From Caedibacter sp052030685 (lineage in GTDB: Bacteria; Pseudomonadota; Gammaproteobacteria; Francisellales; Francisellaceae), in contig NZ_JBQAJM010000006.1 of assembly GCF_052030685.1 (NCBI RefSeq), forward strand, positions 1 through 64,000: 64,000 nucleotides of DNA, written 5' to 3'. Shown here piece by piece: positions 43,384 through 52,310 of the stretch (positions are counted from its first letter, which is position 1; the number at the start of each line of letters is the position of its first letter). The notes beneath the pieces were generated by a model. The model was not told the origin of the DNA and made no database searches. It worked only from the letters and a program-made list of their open reading frames with translations. A program made the translations under genes and the position numbers.

Positions 43384-43690
43384 CGCTTAGCCAACGAGCG
43401 GGAATCGGTAATATTGCCATAGCAAATTTTAGGTTTTAAAACAGATAAGTGCATTGCACTGTTTGAGTGCAACGAGTTTGCAAAGCACCTGTTTTAAAAG
43501 CGTTAAGAAATTTGTGAGGCTAGCGTTTTTGCCTACTTTTGGGGCAATGCCAAAAGGTTGAGCAGGATTTAAAAAACTGCTACTGCAAGTTTTTTCTGCG
43601 AAACACCCGTAACACGGATTGTGCAGAGCCGCTTTTCAAAAATGTATGGAACCTTTTGCAGAAAAGTCACATCAGCTGTGAAACAGCGGT
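43384..43690. repeat. Composite repeat between pcs and ubiX
   Basis: 43385-43442 is an inverted copy of 34216-34276. 43461-43485 shares CACTGTTTGAGTGCAACGAG with family B, and the rest is diverged B-like sequence (GCTAGCGTTTTTGCCTACTT). A 64-codon frame at 43539 lies entirely in this repeat and is not counted as a gene. Confidence 0.55.
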
Positions 43691-43830
43691 GAAGAAAAAT
43701 AAAATAAAATTTAAGCAACACAGAAAGTACTAGGCGTATGCAATACGCCGCTCAAAAAAAATCTATAAAATACTGCACCTGTGATATATACTCCCAGCCA
43801 ATTTCAAATACCACTTTATCACTCAAGCAC

Positions 43831-44397
43831 ATGCTTAAACATAATCGAATTATTATTGCGTTATCCGGTGCCACCGGCATTGAATATGCTGTCAGAATGC
43901 TTAAAGTTCTAAAAAACCAAGGTATTGAAACGCATTTAATCGTATCAAAGCCTGCCGAGATGACGCGTGAATACGAAACAGCGTATCGCTCACAAGAGAT
44001 TAAATCTTTAGCACATAGCTGTTATGCTAATGCTGATATTGGCGCCAAAATTGCCAGTGGTTCATACCCAACGGATGGCATGATCATCATTCCATCATCC
44101 ACCAAGACATTGGCTGAAATCGCCAGTGGCATTGGAGATTCGTTAATTGCGCGTGCGGCGGATGTGGTACTAAAAGAGCGTCGTAAGCTCATCATTTGCT
44201 TAAGAGAAACGCCCCTTAGCTTAATACACATTGAAAATATGCAAAAAGCAACATTAGCAGGCGCAATTATTATGCCACCTGTACCTGCTTTTTATCACAA
44301 ACCGCAAACGCTTGATGACATTATCGATGACTTTGTTTATCGTACACTCGATGTTTTTGGGCTAAATTTACCACAAATGAAACAATGGCAAGGATAA
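43831..44397 (+). CDS. ubiX: UbiX flavin prenyltransferase
   Basis: 188 residues from the ATG at 43831, the normal UbiX length; an upstream in-frame ATG at 43738 would add a non-conserved 31-residue tail. Hallmarks: I-I-A-L-S-G-A-T-G-I-E-Y at the N-terminus (FMN phosphate loop), I-I-P-S-S-T-K-T-L-A-E-I-A-S-G, R-E-T-P-L-S, and P-P-V-P-A-F-Y. It attaches dimethylallyl phosphate to FMN to make prFMN for UbiD. The ribosome-binding site is weak. 13 bp separate it from the next gene, so the two may be cotranscribed. Confidence 0.93.
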   Translation: MLKHNRIIIALSGATGIEYAVRMLKVLKNQGIETHLIVSKPAEMTREYETAYRSQEIKSLAHSCYANADIGAKIASGSYPTDGMIIIPSSTKTLAEIASGIGDSLIARAADVVLKERRKLIICLRETPLSLIHIENMQKATLAGAIIMPPVPAFYHKPQTLDDIIDDFVYRTLDVFGLNLPQMKQWQG

Positions 44398-44410
44398 AAG
44401 GATAATAAAC

Positions 44411-45427
44411 ATGCATCAAAACCTTAAATATTTTTACAGTGCTTTTTTCATCACGATCGTCGGCATCATTGCTGCCATCATGCTTGAACCAACACACAAA
44501 CTTTATGCACTTTATTTGATTTTGGTATTATCTCTTTTGGAGATTTCATTAAGTTTTGACAATGCCGTGGTCAACGCGAAAGTACTCTCAAAAATGCCTA
44601 AGAAATGGCAAAAAATATTTATCTGGATTGGTTTGCCAATCGCTGTATTTGGCATGCGTTTAATCTTCCCCATCCTTTTAGTCAGTGTGACGACAAGCCT
44701 ATCTTTCCTTGATGTCTTCAAACTTGCCACCAATGATCCTGCGGCTTATCAACATGCCTTAGAGCTTGGCTTTCCGACGATTTGCGCGTTTGGTGGCGGC
44801 TTTCTGATTATGGTTTTCTTAAAGTTTTTTGTTGCTGAGAAGCATGAACTGCATTGGATCCCTGCCATTGAGGAGAATAAATTTATTAGCCTTATTCGTC
44901 ACTACCCGGGTGGTTATATCATCTTTGCTTTGATTATTGGCTTTATCGTTATTTACAATGCAGATAGCAATCAAGGTGGCACACTGGCACTTGCTTTTTT
45001 AATGGGGCTAATGGTGCACGAGGCATTAGGTATTTTAAATCATGCCTTTGGTAGTAACATGACCGGAAAAGTCATGCAAAACGGTTTAATGGGCTTTTTA
45101 TATCTTGAAGTGTTAGATGCATCATTTAGTTTTGATGGTGTTATTGGCGCCTTTGCCATTTCAACCAATATTTTCATTATCATGATTGGTTTGGGTATTG
45201 GTGCGATGTATGTACGCTCACTGACGATTTTCTTTGTTAAGCATCAAACGCTAACTAAATTTCGTTATCTTGAGCACGGTGCGCATTATGCCATTGGCTT
45301 TTTAGCAGTTGTGATGTTTATCAAGATCTATACCCATGTACCAGAATGGTTAACAGGAACTGTTGGGATTGGTTTGATTATTATAGCGTTCATTCACTCA
45401 AATATCGCTAATAAACGCTCGAAATAA
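44411..45427 (+). CDS. DUF475 / TerC-like integral membrane protein
   Basis: 338 residues with about nine membrane helices. The conserved acidic motifs of the TerC superfamily are visible: L-E-I-S-L-S-F-D-N-A-V-V-N in the second helix and a repeat, L-D-A-S-F-S-F-D-G-V-I-G-A-F-A, in the second half. These Asp residues are thought to bind metal ions, and relatives (YceF/YkoY) are linked to manganese export during protein secretion; for DUF475 itself this is inference. 13 bp downstream of ubiX on the same strand. Followed by a family C element. Confidence 0.85.
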   Translation: MHQNLKYFYSAFFITIVGIIAAIMLEPTHKLYALYLILVLSLLEISLSFDNAVVNAKVLSKMPKKWQKIFIWIGLPIAVFGMRLIFPILLVSVTTSLSFLDVFKLATNDPAAYQHALELGFPTICAFGGGFLIMVFLKFFVAEKHELHWIPAIEENKFISLIRHYPGGYIIFALIIGFIVIYNADSNQGGTLALAFLMGLMVHEALGILNHAFGSNMTGKVMQNGLMGFLYLEVLDASFSFDGVIGAFAISTNIFIIMIGLGIGAMYVRSLTIFFVKHQTLTKFRYLEHGAHYAIGFLAVVMFIKIYTHVPEWLTGTVGIGLIIIAFIHSNIANKRSK

Positions 45428-45446
45428 CCTCTTGGTAATGAATCAA

Positions 45447-45542
45447 GAATAAGTTGCACTTTAATTTCCCCCTCACCCGCGCAGCTTAATGCTGCACGAG
45501 CAATCCCACAAGGGGAGAGGTGCTAGCTGATGCAACTTATTC
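45447..45542. mobile_element. Family C element with terminal inverted repeats
   Basis: 96 bp bounded by perfect 12-bp inverted repeats GAATAAGTTGCA (45447-45458) and TGCAACTTATTC (45531-45542). The core, 45468-45520, is the family C hairpin unit. It lies in the convergent gap between the DUF475 gene and gcvPB, so it may also act as a two-way terminator. No gene inside. Confidence 0.65.
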
Positions 45543-45562
45543 ATACATCGTTACTTACTTTA

Positions 45563-47017
45563 TTAACAACATTGCCCAAAGACAACATCCAACTCGCGCA
45601 CGGCTTTGACATCATCCACACGTTTTACCGGTTGCGTTAGTGGCGCTTGTTTCATCTTCTCAGGATTCGTTCGTGCTAGCTCACGAATTTCAATCATCGC
45701 ATTAACAAACTGATCCATTTGCTCGCGCGTTTCTGTCTCAGTCGGCTCAATCAACAAACATTCAGGCACTAACAAAGGGAAATACATCGTAGGCGCATGC
45801 ATATCATGATCTAAAAGCTGCTTAGCAAAATCATTGGCATTCACACCATAGGCTTTTTTCTCGGGAGCTAATGAAACAATAAACTCATGTGACGCGCGAC
45901 GATCAGGTAATGCAATAGTAAAACCTGCTAACTTCAAACGTGCCATCATATAGTTGGCATTTAAAGTGGCTATTTCTGACGCCTTTGTTAAACCATTACC
46001 ACCTAATGTTTTAAGGTAAACATACGCGCGAATTAATACACCGATATTTCCCATAAAGGCATGCATCGCACCAATGGTTTCAGGAATGACCTCTTTGCCT
46101 TTGATACGATAAACACCATCTTCTTTGACAATCGTTGGTATCGGCAAATAAGGCAACAAACGCTTATTCACAGCAATTGGCCCACCTCCTGGCCCTCCAC
46201 CACCGTGCGGTGTTGCAAAGGTTTTGTGAACATTCATATGCATTACATCAAAGCCCATTTTGCCTGGTTTGGCTTTACCCATAATTGCATTTAAATTCGC
46301 GCCATCATAATACAAAAGCCCGCCTGCCTCATGGACAAGCTTAGCCACCTGTTCGATATCACGTTCAAATACGCCCATCGTTGACGGATTGGTTAACATG
46401 ATCCCTGCCGTATTAGGTCCTAGGACTTTCTTTAATGCCTCAATATCAATATCACCTGTTTTAAGTGATGTTGGGATTTCAATCACTTTGCATCCTGCCA
46501 TCACCGCGGTTGCCGGATTGGTGCCATGGGCAGCATCCGGCACAATGATTTCATTGCGATGTGCTTGACCATTAGCAATATGATAGGCTCTTATCATCTG
46601 TACACCGGCAAACTCACCTTGGGCTCCTGCGCAAGGTACAAGTGACACCCCATCCATCCCTGTGAGCTCTGCTAATATCTCCTGTAACTCATAGAGCATC
46701 TCTAAAAGACCTTGTTGTGTTAGCTCATCTTGATATGGATGAATATTTAATATTGATGGATTAAATGCACACTTTAATGCAATACGCGGATTGTATTTCA
46801 TTGTACATGAACCCAGTGGGTAGAACTGCGTATCAATTGAGAAATTTTTTTGCGATAACTTGGTGAAATGGCGTAATACTTCAAGCTCGCCCATCTCTGG
46901 TAATAACGGTTTATCATCACGCAAATGCTTTTGATCAAAAAAGATTGCATCTGAAACTGCCCATTTTTGTGAATTTGCCCTGCGATTTTCTGCTGATTTT
47001 TCAAAACTAACTGTCAT
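45563..47017 (-). CDS. gcvPB: Glycine decarboxylase subunit 2 (GcvPB)
   Basis: 484 residues, the usual size of the C-terminal half of the split P protein. The PLP lysine motif is intact (H-M-N-V-H-K-T-F-A-T-P-H-G-G-G-G-P-G). It also shows Y-P-L-G-S-C-T-M-K-Y-N-P-R near the start and P-D-A-A-H-G-T-N-P-A. With GcvPA it decarboxylates glycine and passes the aminomethyl group to GcvH. The start lies 3 bp after gcvPA, with GAGGT inside the gcvPA end, so the pair is cotranslated. Bacteria with one-chain GcvP differ; the two-chain form is common in Legionella/Francisella relatives and Firmicutes. Confidence 0.95.
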   Translation of the reverse strand: MTVSFEKSAENRRANSQKWAVSDAIFFDQKHLRDDKPLLPEMGELEVLRHFTKLSQKNFSIDTQFYPLGSCTMKYNPRIALKCAFNPSILNIHPYQDELTQQGLLEMLYELQEILAELTGMDGVSLVPCAGAQGEFAGVQMIRAYHIANGQAHRNEIIVPDAAHGTNPATAVMAGCKVIEIPTSLKTGDIDIEALKKVLGPNTAGIMLTNPSTMGVFERDIEQVAKLVHEAGGLLYYDGANLNAIMGKAKPGKMGFDVMHMNVHKTFATPHGGGGPGGGPIAVNKRLLPYLPIPTIVKEDGVYRIKGKEVIPETIGAMHAFMGNIGVLIRAYVYLKTLGGNGLTKASEIATLNANYMMARLKLAGFTIALPDRRASHEFIVSLAPEKKAYGVNANDFAKQLLDHDMHAPTMYFPLLVPECLLIEPTETETREQMDQFVNAMIEIRELARTNPEKMKQAPLTQPVKRVDDVKAVRELDVVFGQCC

Positions 47018-47020
47018 TTA

Positions 47021-48403
47021 TTATACCTCTGCCATACACATTGCTAGAACTTTTGTCAAAACCTCAACATAGCGATTTAAATCCGCTTCATTGTGCACCT
47101 CAGTGACACATACCAATAAGCTATTGGCTTGTTGAGCATCAAACTGACCCAAATCATAACCTAACTGTACGTTTTCTTTGCTTGCAAGCGCCTTCGCTTC
47201 TTTAGCTGAAATCGGTAAATCAATAACTATTTCATACATATAGTTATCAGTAAATCGAACATTAACACCTGATATTTTTGCTAGCTTTTCTATCAATCGA
47301 TGTGTGTTCTGATGCGATTGTAATGCTACTTCTTTTAAGCCAACAGCACCCATCAACGTCATATAAACTGTTGCCGCCGTTACAAGTAAGCCTTGATTTG
47401 AGCAAATATTTGATGTTGCCTTAGCACGTCTGATATGCTGTTCACGTGCTTGCAGTGTCAAACAAAAAGCCTCTTTACCATCAACATCAACCGTGCGCCC
47501 CACAATACGCCCTGGCATTTGGCGCGACAACTCTTCTTTGGTGGTAATAAAACCAAAGTAAGGTCCACCACCACTTAGTGGCAATCCTAAACTTTGACCA
47601 TCACCACAGGCAATATCGGCACCATCTTCGTCTTCGCCCCAATATCCCGGTGCTTTTAACAAGCCTAGCGTCATTGGGTTGACAAGACCGATAACCATTA
47701 CTGAAGACTCATGCGCCCAATCAGTTATTGCATCAAACTCGGTAATTTGACCATAAAAATTAACTTGCGGCACGATAACAGCGGCATAATCACCTACTTC
47801 AATATCCGGTAAGTCATCAATCTCAGTCCTCCCGATGCTTGGATTTGGCGTTAAAAACTCAAGCTCAACCCCTTGGGCATGTGTCATTGACTTAATGACA
47901 TCAACATACTGCGGGAAAATCGCATCAGTAATCAGCACTTTTTTACTCTTGATTTTCTTATTGGCACGCACTGCCATCAATACGCTTTCAGCCAAAGCCG
48001 TTGCACCATCATACATCGAGGCATTAGAGATATCCATACCCGTTAATGAAGCGATCATCGTCTGATATTCATATATCACTTGCAATGTCCCTTGTGAGGC
48101 TTCCGCCTGATAAGGTGTATAGGATGTATAAAACTCACCGCGACTAATCACATCCGTGACAATCGCTGGTGTGTAATGCTGATAAGCACCCGCACCAATA
48201 AAGTTGGTTTGCGGAATATTTTTAGCGCACTTGTCATTGAACAAACGATGCATTTGACACTCATTTAAACCATCTGCCAAGTTTAAATGACTTTTACTTT
48301 TGATCGATTGGGGAATTTCATCAAACAAGTCTTCAACTTTTTTTGCTCCAATCGTATAAAGCATCATATCAATGTCACGCTCGGTATGCGGCACAAAAGG
48401 CAT
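47021..48403 (-). CDS. gcvPA: Glycine decarboxylase subunit 1 (GcvPA)
   Basis: 460 residues with AAGGAG 5 nt before the ATG. The N-terminal half of the split P protein starts M-P-F-V-P-H-T-E-R-D-I and shows F-Y-T-S-Y-T-P-Y-Q-A-E, E-Y-Q-T-M-I-A-S-L-T-G-M and G-L-P-L-S-G-G-G-P-Y-F-G. It lacks the PLP lysine, which is in GcvPB. Family C and D repeats and a terminator separate it from gcvH upstream, so gcvPA-gcvPB probably has its own promoter. Confidence 0.95.
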   Translation of the reverse strand: MPFVPHTERDIDMMLYTIGAKKVEDLFDEIPQSIKSKSHLNLADGLNECQMHRLFNDKCAKNIPQTNFIGAGAYQHYTPAIVTDVISRGEFYTSYTPYQAEASQGTLQVIYEYQTMIASLTGMDISNASMYDGATALAESVLMAVRANKKIKSKKVLITDAIFPQYVDVIKSMTHAQGVELEFLTPNPSIGRTEIDDLPDIEVGDYAAVIVPQVNFYGQITEFDAITDWAHESSVMVIGLVNPMTLGLLKAPGYWGEDEDGADIACGDGQSLGLPLSGGGPYFGFITTKEELSRQMPGRIVGRTVDVDGKEAFCLTLQAREQHIRRAKATSNICSNQGLLVTAATVYMTLMGAVGLKEVALQSHQNTHRLIEKLAKISGVNVRFTDNYMYEIVIDLPISAKEAKALASKENVQLGYDLGQFDAQQANSLLVCVTEVHNEADLNRYVEVLTKVLAMCMAEV

Positions 48404-48449
48404 ATAGGCTCCTTAGATAGTGATGAAAAAATAAGTTGCACCACTCATT

Positions 48450-48502
48450 ACCTCGCCCCTTGCGGGAGAGGTCGTGCAGCTTGCGCTGCGCGGGTGAGGG
48501 GG
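48450..48502. repeat. Hairpin repeat family C, copy 4
   Basis: ACCTCGCCCCTTGCGGGAGA, a GTGCAGC/GCTGCGC pair, then GGGTGAGGG. AATAAGTTGCA stands just before it, as at the left end of the 45447 element. Confidence 0.65.
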
Positions 48503-48557
48503 AATTAAAATTCAACCTATTTTTTCATTGTTACTATATTTCTATCATTCTACTTAC

Positions 48558-48583
48558 AAGGGCGTATTCAATACGCCCCTACT
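48558..48583. repeat. Family D palindrome
   Basis: GGCGTATTCAATACGCC is a near-perfect palindrome followed by CCTAC. The same sequence recurs at 55489-55510. Confidence 0.65.
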
Positions 48584-48608
48584 TTTATTTAAAAATTTAC
48601 AAACAAAA

Positions 48609-48639
48609 ACGCCCGATGTCATTGCAGCTCACCGGGCGT
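48609..48639 (-). terminator. Rho-independent terminator downstream of gcvH
   Basis: Read on the minus strand, a 7-bp stem ACGCCCG/CGGGCGT with a 17-nt loop is followed by TTTTTG. It lies 18 bp past the gcvH stop, so the gcvT-gcvH transcript should end here. Confidence 0.8.
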
Positions 48640-48656
48640 CTCTTTATATGCCAAAC

Positions 48657-49040
48657 TTAAGCATCAAGCTCATCTGCATATTCTTCTGCAGATAATAAAT
48701 CATCTAACTCGGTTGGGTCATCCATTTTGATTTTGAATAACCAGCCCTCATCGTAGCAGGCATCATTAACCATTGATGGTGAATCAACTAATGCTTCATT
48801 GATTTCAATAATTGTCCCTGAAACAGGTGCGTAAACATCAGAGGCGGCTTTCACTGACTCAACAACACAGACATCGTCCCCTGCTTTCACTTCATCATCT
48901 AATTCAGGTAACTCGACAAAAACAAGCTCACCCGCACTAGATTGCGCAAAATCGTCAATCCCACAAACGGCAATATCACCTTCAACACGCACCCACTCAT
49001 GTGACTTGCTATAGCGACACTCTTCTCTTATTTCTGCCAT
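48657..49040 (-). CDS. gcvH: Glycine cleavage H protein
   Basis: 127 residues with GGAG 7 nt before the ATG. The lipoylated lysine sits in V-V-E-S-V-K-A-A-S-D-V-Y; the fold stretches (H-E-W-V-R-V-E-G and G-W-L-F-K-I-K) match GcvH. It shuttles the aminomethyl group from GcvPA/PB to GcvT on its lipoyl arm. 39 bp after gcvT on the same strand; a terminator follows. Confidence 0.95.
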   Translation of the reverse strand: MAEIREECRYSKSHEWVRVEGDIAVCGIDDFAQSSAGELVFVELPELDDEVKAGDDVCVVESVKAASDVYAPVSGTIIEINEALVDSPSMVNDACYDEGWLFKIKMDDPTELDDLLSAEEYADELDA

Positions 49041-49079
49041 TTTTTTCTCCTTAGCTTTTATATGTTATTCGTTAAAATA

Positions 49080-50186
49080 TTAATTTTCAGTCACTGCCTT
49101 TTGGCACTCTTTATATACTTTTTCGCCTTTGCGCACAAAAGGAAACTGCACGATTTTAGCAGACACTTGCTTGTTGCGAATCTCAACAAATACGTTCTCA
49201 GCATCTTTAGGAATACGTGCTAAAGCAATACTCTCAGATAAAGTAGGCGAAAATGTGCCACTGGTGATAACACCTGTTTTGCTACTTCCTTCAACTACGA
49301 CTTTTTGACCATGACGCAACACTCCGCGATCCAAAAGCACTAAACCGACAAGCTTACTATCAATCACAGGCTTTTTATTAAGTAATGCCTTTTTACCGAC
49401 AAAGTCTCGATCATCGGTTAATGATACCGTCCACATCAAGGCTGACTCGATCGGTGTTGTCGTTTGATCCATATCTTGCGAATAAAGGTTCATGCCCGCT
49501 TCTAAGCGCAAAGTATCACGTGAAGCTAGACCACATGGTGTAACGTCTTGATCGATAAGCTTATCCCAAAATGCACATGCTTCACTTGCAGGTAGTGAGA
49601 TTTCATAGCCATCTTCTCCGGTATAGCCAGTGCGCGCAATCATCCACTCACCATTTTTATGCATAGAAAATGGTTTTAAGCTTTTTACTTCTGTTGTAGC
49701 CAAATCAGTCAGTGCCGCATCGGCTTTTTGGCGTGCAGCAGGACCTTGCACAGCAATAATTGCCAGATCATCACGCACATTAATTTTTACGTCAAAATTA
49801 CCTTTATGCTGATTCATCCACTCAACATCTGTTGTGCGATTTCCAGCATTAATCACCAAACGAATAAAGTCATCACTAAAATGATAGGCAATAAGGTCAT
49901 CAACAATGCCGGCTTCTTCATTGAGCATGCAAGAGTACAATGCTTTACCTTGCGGTATTTTATTAATATCATTGGCTAATAAAAATCGAATAAAGCGCTT
50001 TGCATCCTTGCCAACAATATCCACCGTTAACATGTGACTGACATCAAACATACCTGCATTTTTGCGTACCGCATGGTGCTCTTCAATCACACCCTGATAT
50101 TGAATAGGCATCTGCCAGCCAGCAAAGTCAACCATTCTTGCATTATGTTGTAAATGCTTTTCATATAAAGGTGTTCTTAATCCCAT
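49080..50186 (-). CDS. gcvT: Glycine cleavage T protein (aminomethyltransferase)
   Basis: 368 residues from the ATG at 50186, which has GAGGT 6 nt upstream and gives the usual start (M-G-L-R-T-P-L-Y-E-K-H); a frame extending to 50237 adds 17 non-conserved residues. Family motifs: F-D-V-S-H-M, Y-T-G-E-D-G-Y-E-I and G-L-A-S-R-D-T-L-R-L-E-A-G, the folate-binding region. It transfers the methylene group from GcvH to tetrahydrofolate and releases ammonia. I found no glycine riboswitch upstream; the leader holds a family C repeat instead. Confidence 0.95.
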   Translation of the reverse strand: MGLRTPLYEKHLQHNARMVDFAGWQMPIQYQGVIEEHHAVRKNAGMFDVSHMLTVDIVGKDAKRFIRFLLANDINKIPQGKALYSCMLNEEAGIVDDLIAYHFSDDFIRLVINAGNRTTDVEWMNQHKGNFDVKINVRDDLAIIAVQGPAARQKADAALTDLATTEVKSLKPFSMHKNGEWMIARTGYTGEDGYEISLPASEACAFWDKLIDQDVTPCGLASRDTLRLEAGMNLYSQDMDQTTTPIESALMWTVSLTDDRDFVGKKALLNKKPVIDSKLVGLVLLDRGVLRHGQKVVVEGSSKTGVITSGTFSPTLSESIALARIPKDAENVFVEIRNKQVSAKIVQFPFVRKGEKVYKECQKAVTEN

Positions 50187-50290
50187 TATGACCTCGTGTG
50201 GCTTAATCCTTTTATGTCGAGGGCTCATTATAGCCAAAACAAAATAGCGAATAAATCGCTAATTGGCAGAAAATTACAGAATTCAAATTT

Positions 50291-50340
50291 CCCTCACCCG
50301 TACAGCATAAACTGCACGACTTTTCCCGCAAGGGGAGAGA
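50291..50340. repeat. Hairpin repeat family C, copy 5
   Basis: CCCTCACCCGTACAGC, then TTTTCCCGCAAGGGGAGAGA. It is followed by TACTAGCTGATGCAA, shared with the right arm of the 45447 element. It lies between divergent gcvT and ylqF. Confidence 0.65.
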
Positions 50341-50434
50341 TACTAGCTGATGCAATCTTCACATTGTTTACTTCACTAAACAAATAAGCTAAGGTAGCCG
50401 TCAGTTTTATTTACTAAGCATATTTTACGATACG

Positions 50435-51277
50435 ATGATTCACTGGTTTCCAGGGCATATGCACAAAGCAACAAAAGAGCTTATGAAGCTTATGCCACAA
50501 ATTGATATTGCAATTGAAGTTGTTGACGCACGCGCACCTGAGGCAAGTGCTAATCCAGTATTGCATGAAGCGGCAACAAGCAAGCCAATTATTAAGATTC
50601 TCTCTAAGTCTGATTTGGCTGATCCCAGAGTCACCAAACAATGGCTGCAATTTTATAATGGCAAAGCGCTTGCTCTGGATATTGCACGTGATAAAAAAAG
50701 TGCGCAAAAGATTATTCAATTATGCAAAAAACAACTGCCTCATCGCGGTACACTCTTAAAACCGATACGTGCCGTTATTTTTGGTATTCCTAATGTCGGA
50801 AAGTCTACGCTTATTAATAGCCTTGCTAAACGCAAAATTGCACAAACAGGCAATGAACCGGCAGTGACTAAAAAACAACAAAAAATTGAAATCGAGAAAC
50901 ATTTTTATCTTAACGACACACCTGGAATTATGTTCCCAAGCCCTAGAGATGAAGGCTGTGGCTTTAAGTTGGCTGCGATTGGCTCCATTCGTGATACCGC
51001 CATGGATTACCCAACTACTGCCTATTTTATGCTTCAATTACTTAAAGAAGACTACCCTGGTGTATTAAACACGCGTTATAAAATCGCTGAGGATTCTGAG
51101 GATCTAGAAAAAATACTCATGTGTGTTGGACAAGCACTTGGGCAGCAACATATGCACCATATTGCTGAGAAAATCATTCAAGATTTCCGCCAAGGCAGAA
51201 CAGGGAAAATCTCCTTAGAGACACCTGAGAATTATTTAAAATTTCAGGTAGCTGAAGAAATTGAAAATAATATCTGA
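50435..51277 (+). CDS. ylqF: Ribosome biogenesis GTPase YlqF/RbgA
   Basis: 280 residues with the circularly permuted GTPase order. It starts I-H-W-F-P-G-H-M, then D-A-R-A-P-E, then G4-like L-S-K-S-D-L-A-D, then P-loop G-I-P-N-V-G-K-S-T-L-I-N, then G3 N-D-T-P-G-I-M. It matures the 50S subunit. The upstream site is weak. Its stop is 1 bp from the birA stop on the other strand. Confidence 0.93.
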   Translation: MIHWFPGHMHKATKELMKLMPQIDIAIEVVDARAPEASANPVLHEAATSKPIIKILSKSDLADPRVTKQWLQFYNGKALALDIARDKKSAQKIIQLCKKQLPHRGTLLKPIRAVIFGIPNVGKSTLINSLAKRKIAQTGNEPAVTKKQQKIEIEKHFYLNDTPGIMFPSPRDEGCGFKLAAIGSIRDTAMDYPTTAYFMLQLLKEDYPGVLNTRYKIAEDSEDLEKILMCVGQALGQQHMHHIAEKIIQDFRQGRTGKISLETPENYLKFQVAEEIENNI

Positions 51278-51278
51278 T

Positions 51279-52244
51279 TTAACCTTTCTTAACAACAGAA
51301 GCCTCACCTGAGGCAAATACACGTTCAGTATTACCAATTGTAAGTTTTAATTGACCCAGCGCATTAACGCCATTAGCAATACCTGTAATCACTTCTTTAT
51401 TTAAAATATTTAAACCAATGGTTTTGCCTTTTAAATAATCGTACTTAGCATAATCATCAATAAAGATACCAAAATCATTATTTTCAAATCGCTCTAACGT
51501 TGAGATCAGTTTATTGCTAATGCCGATGGCTAAGTCATTGCGATCAATATAATGATTTAATTCACTTGCTAATGATGTCCAATCTTGGGTTATATCATCA
51601 CTTTGCTGCATATTAACGTTAACACCTATACCGATAACAATCTGACTTTGCGCATTGGATTCTGCTTTTACCTCAATCAAAATACCCGAAAGCTTTTTGG
51701 CATTAATATAAATATCATTTGGCCATTTAATTTTAACATCTAGCATTGGATATTTATTCACTAACGCTTTCACGACACTCACTGCCACTGCCAAACTCAA
51801 GCCTGATAGCTCACTTAATTCTTTTTGTAAGCTTACTTTTAATGAGTAATATAGGTTCTCAGCAAAGGGTGAGCGCCAAACACGATCAAAGCGTCCTTTA
51901 CCCTGACGCTGTTCCTCTGCCATACAGATATGATACTCACTTTTAAGTGCTGAATTCTGCAAGTAAGTATTGGTTGAATCAACAGTTGTTAAGCACTCAA
52001 GAGCTACATTTTCAACCGCAACACCTGCCAAAATCGTTGTTTGATCCAGCATAATAAGTGGTGATTGTAACTTATAACCATAAACACGATGCGACTCAAT
52101 CGCTATATGATAATCATTTTGCAGTTTCTGAATCGCTTTCCATACCGCAGCTCGTGTAATTCCAAGCGTATTACCGATGGTAGTGCCATCAATATAACTC
52201 TCATGACTTAATTGCTTTAAAATCTCTAATGTTGTTGTATTCAA
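51279..52244 (-). CDS. birA: Bifunctional biotin ligase / biotin repressor BirA
   Basis: 321 residues. The start is a TTG at 52244 with GGAG about 9 nt upstream; there is no ATG that would keep the N-terminal DNA-binding domain. The HTH (about 15-45, T-I-G-N-T-L-G-I-T-R-A-A-V-W-K-A) is intact, so both functions are expected. Ligase motifs are present: D-S-T-N-T-Y, the biotin loop as Q-R-Q-G-K-G-R-F-D-R (Lys in place of the first Arg of the usual G-R-G-R), and K-W-P-N-D-I-Y, then K-L-S-G-I-L-I-E. It biotinylates acetyl-CoA carboxylase and represses biotin genes. Monocistronic. Confidence 0.93.
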   Translation of the reverse strand: MNTTTLEILKQLSHESYIDGTTIGNTLGITRAAVWKAIQKLQNDYHIAIESHRVYGYKLQSPLIMLDQTTILAGVAVENVALECLTTVDSTNTYLQNSALKSEYHICMAEEQRQGKGRFDRVWRSPFAENLYYSLKVSLQKELSELSGLSLAVAVSVVKALVNKYPMLDVKIKWPNDIYINAKKLSGILIEVKAESNAQSQIVIGIGVNVNMQQSDDITQDWTSLASELNHYIDRNDLAIGISNKLISTLERFENNDFGIFIDDYAKYDYLKGKTIGLNILNKEVITGIANGVNALGQLKLTIGNTERVFASGEASVVKKG

Positions 52245-52310
52245 TAATAATTACTCCGTTTTACAACTGTGTATTTATTTACATATTCAAATAATATTGA
52301 CAGTGAGGAA

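Noticed and set aside
43539..43733. 64-codon frame between pcs and ubiX
   Set aside because: It lies in the composite repeat with no ribosome-binding site.
50187..50237. N-terminal extension of gcvT
   Set aside because: The internal ATG has GAGGT at the right spacing and the conserved GcvT start.
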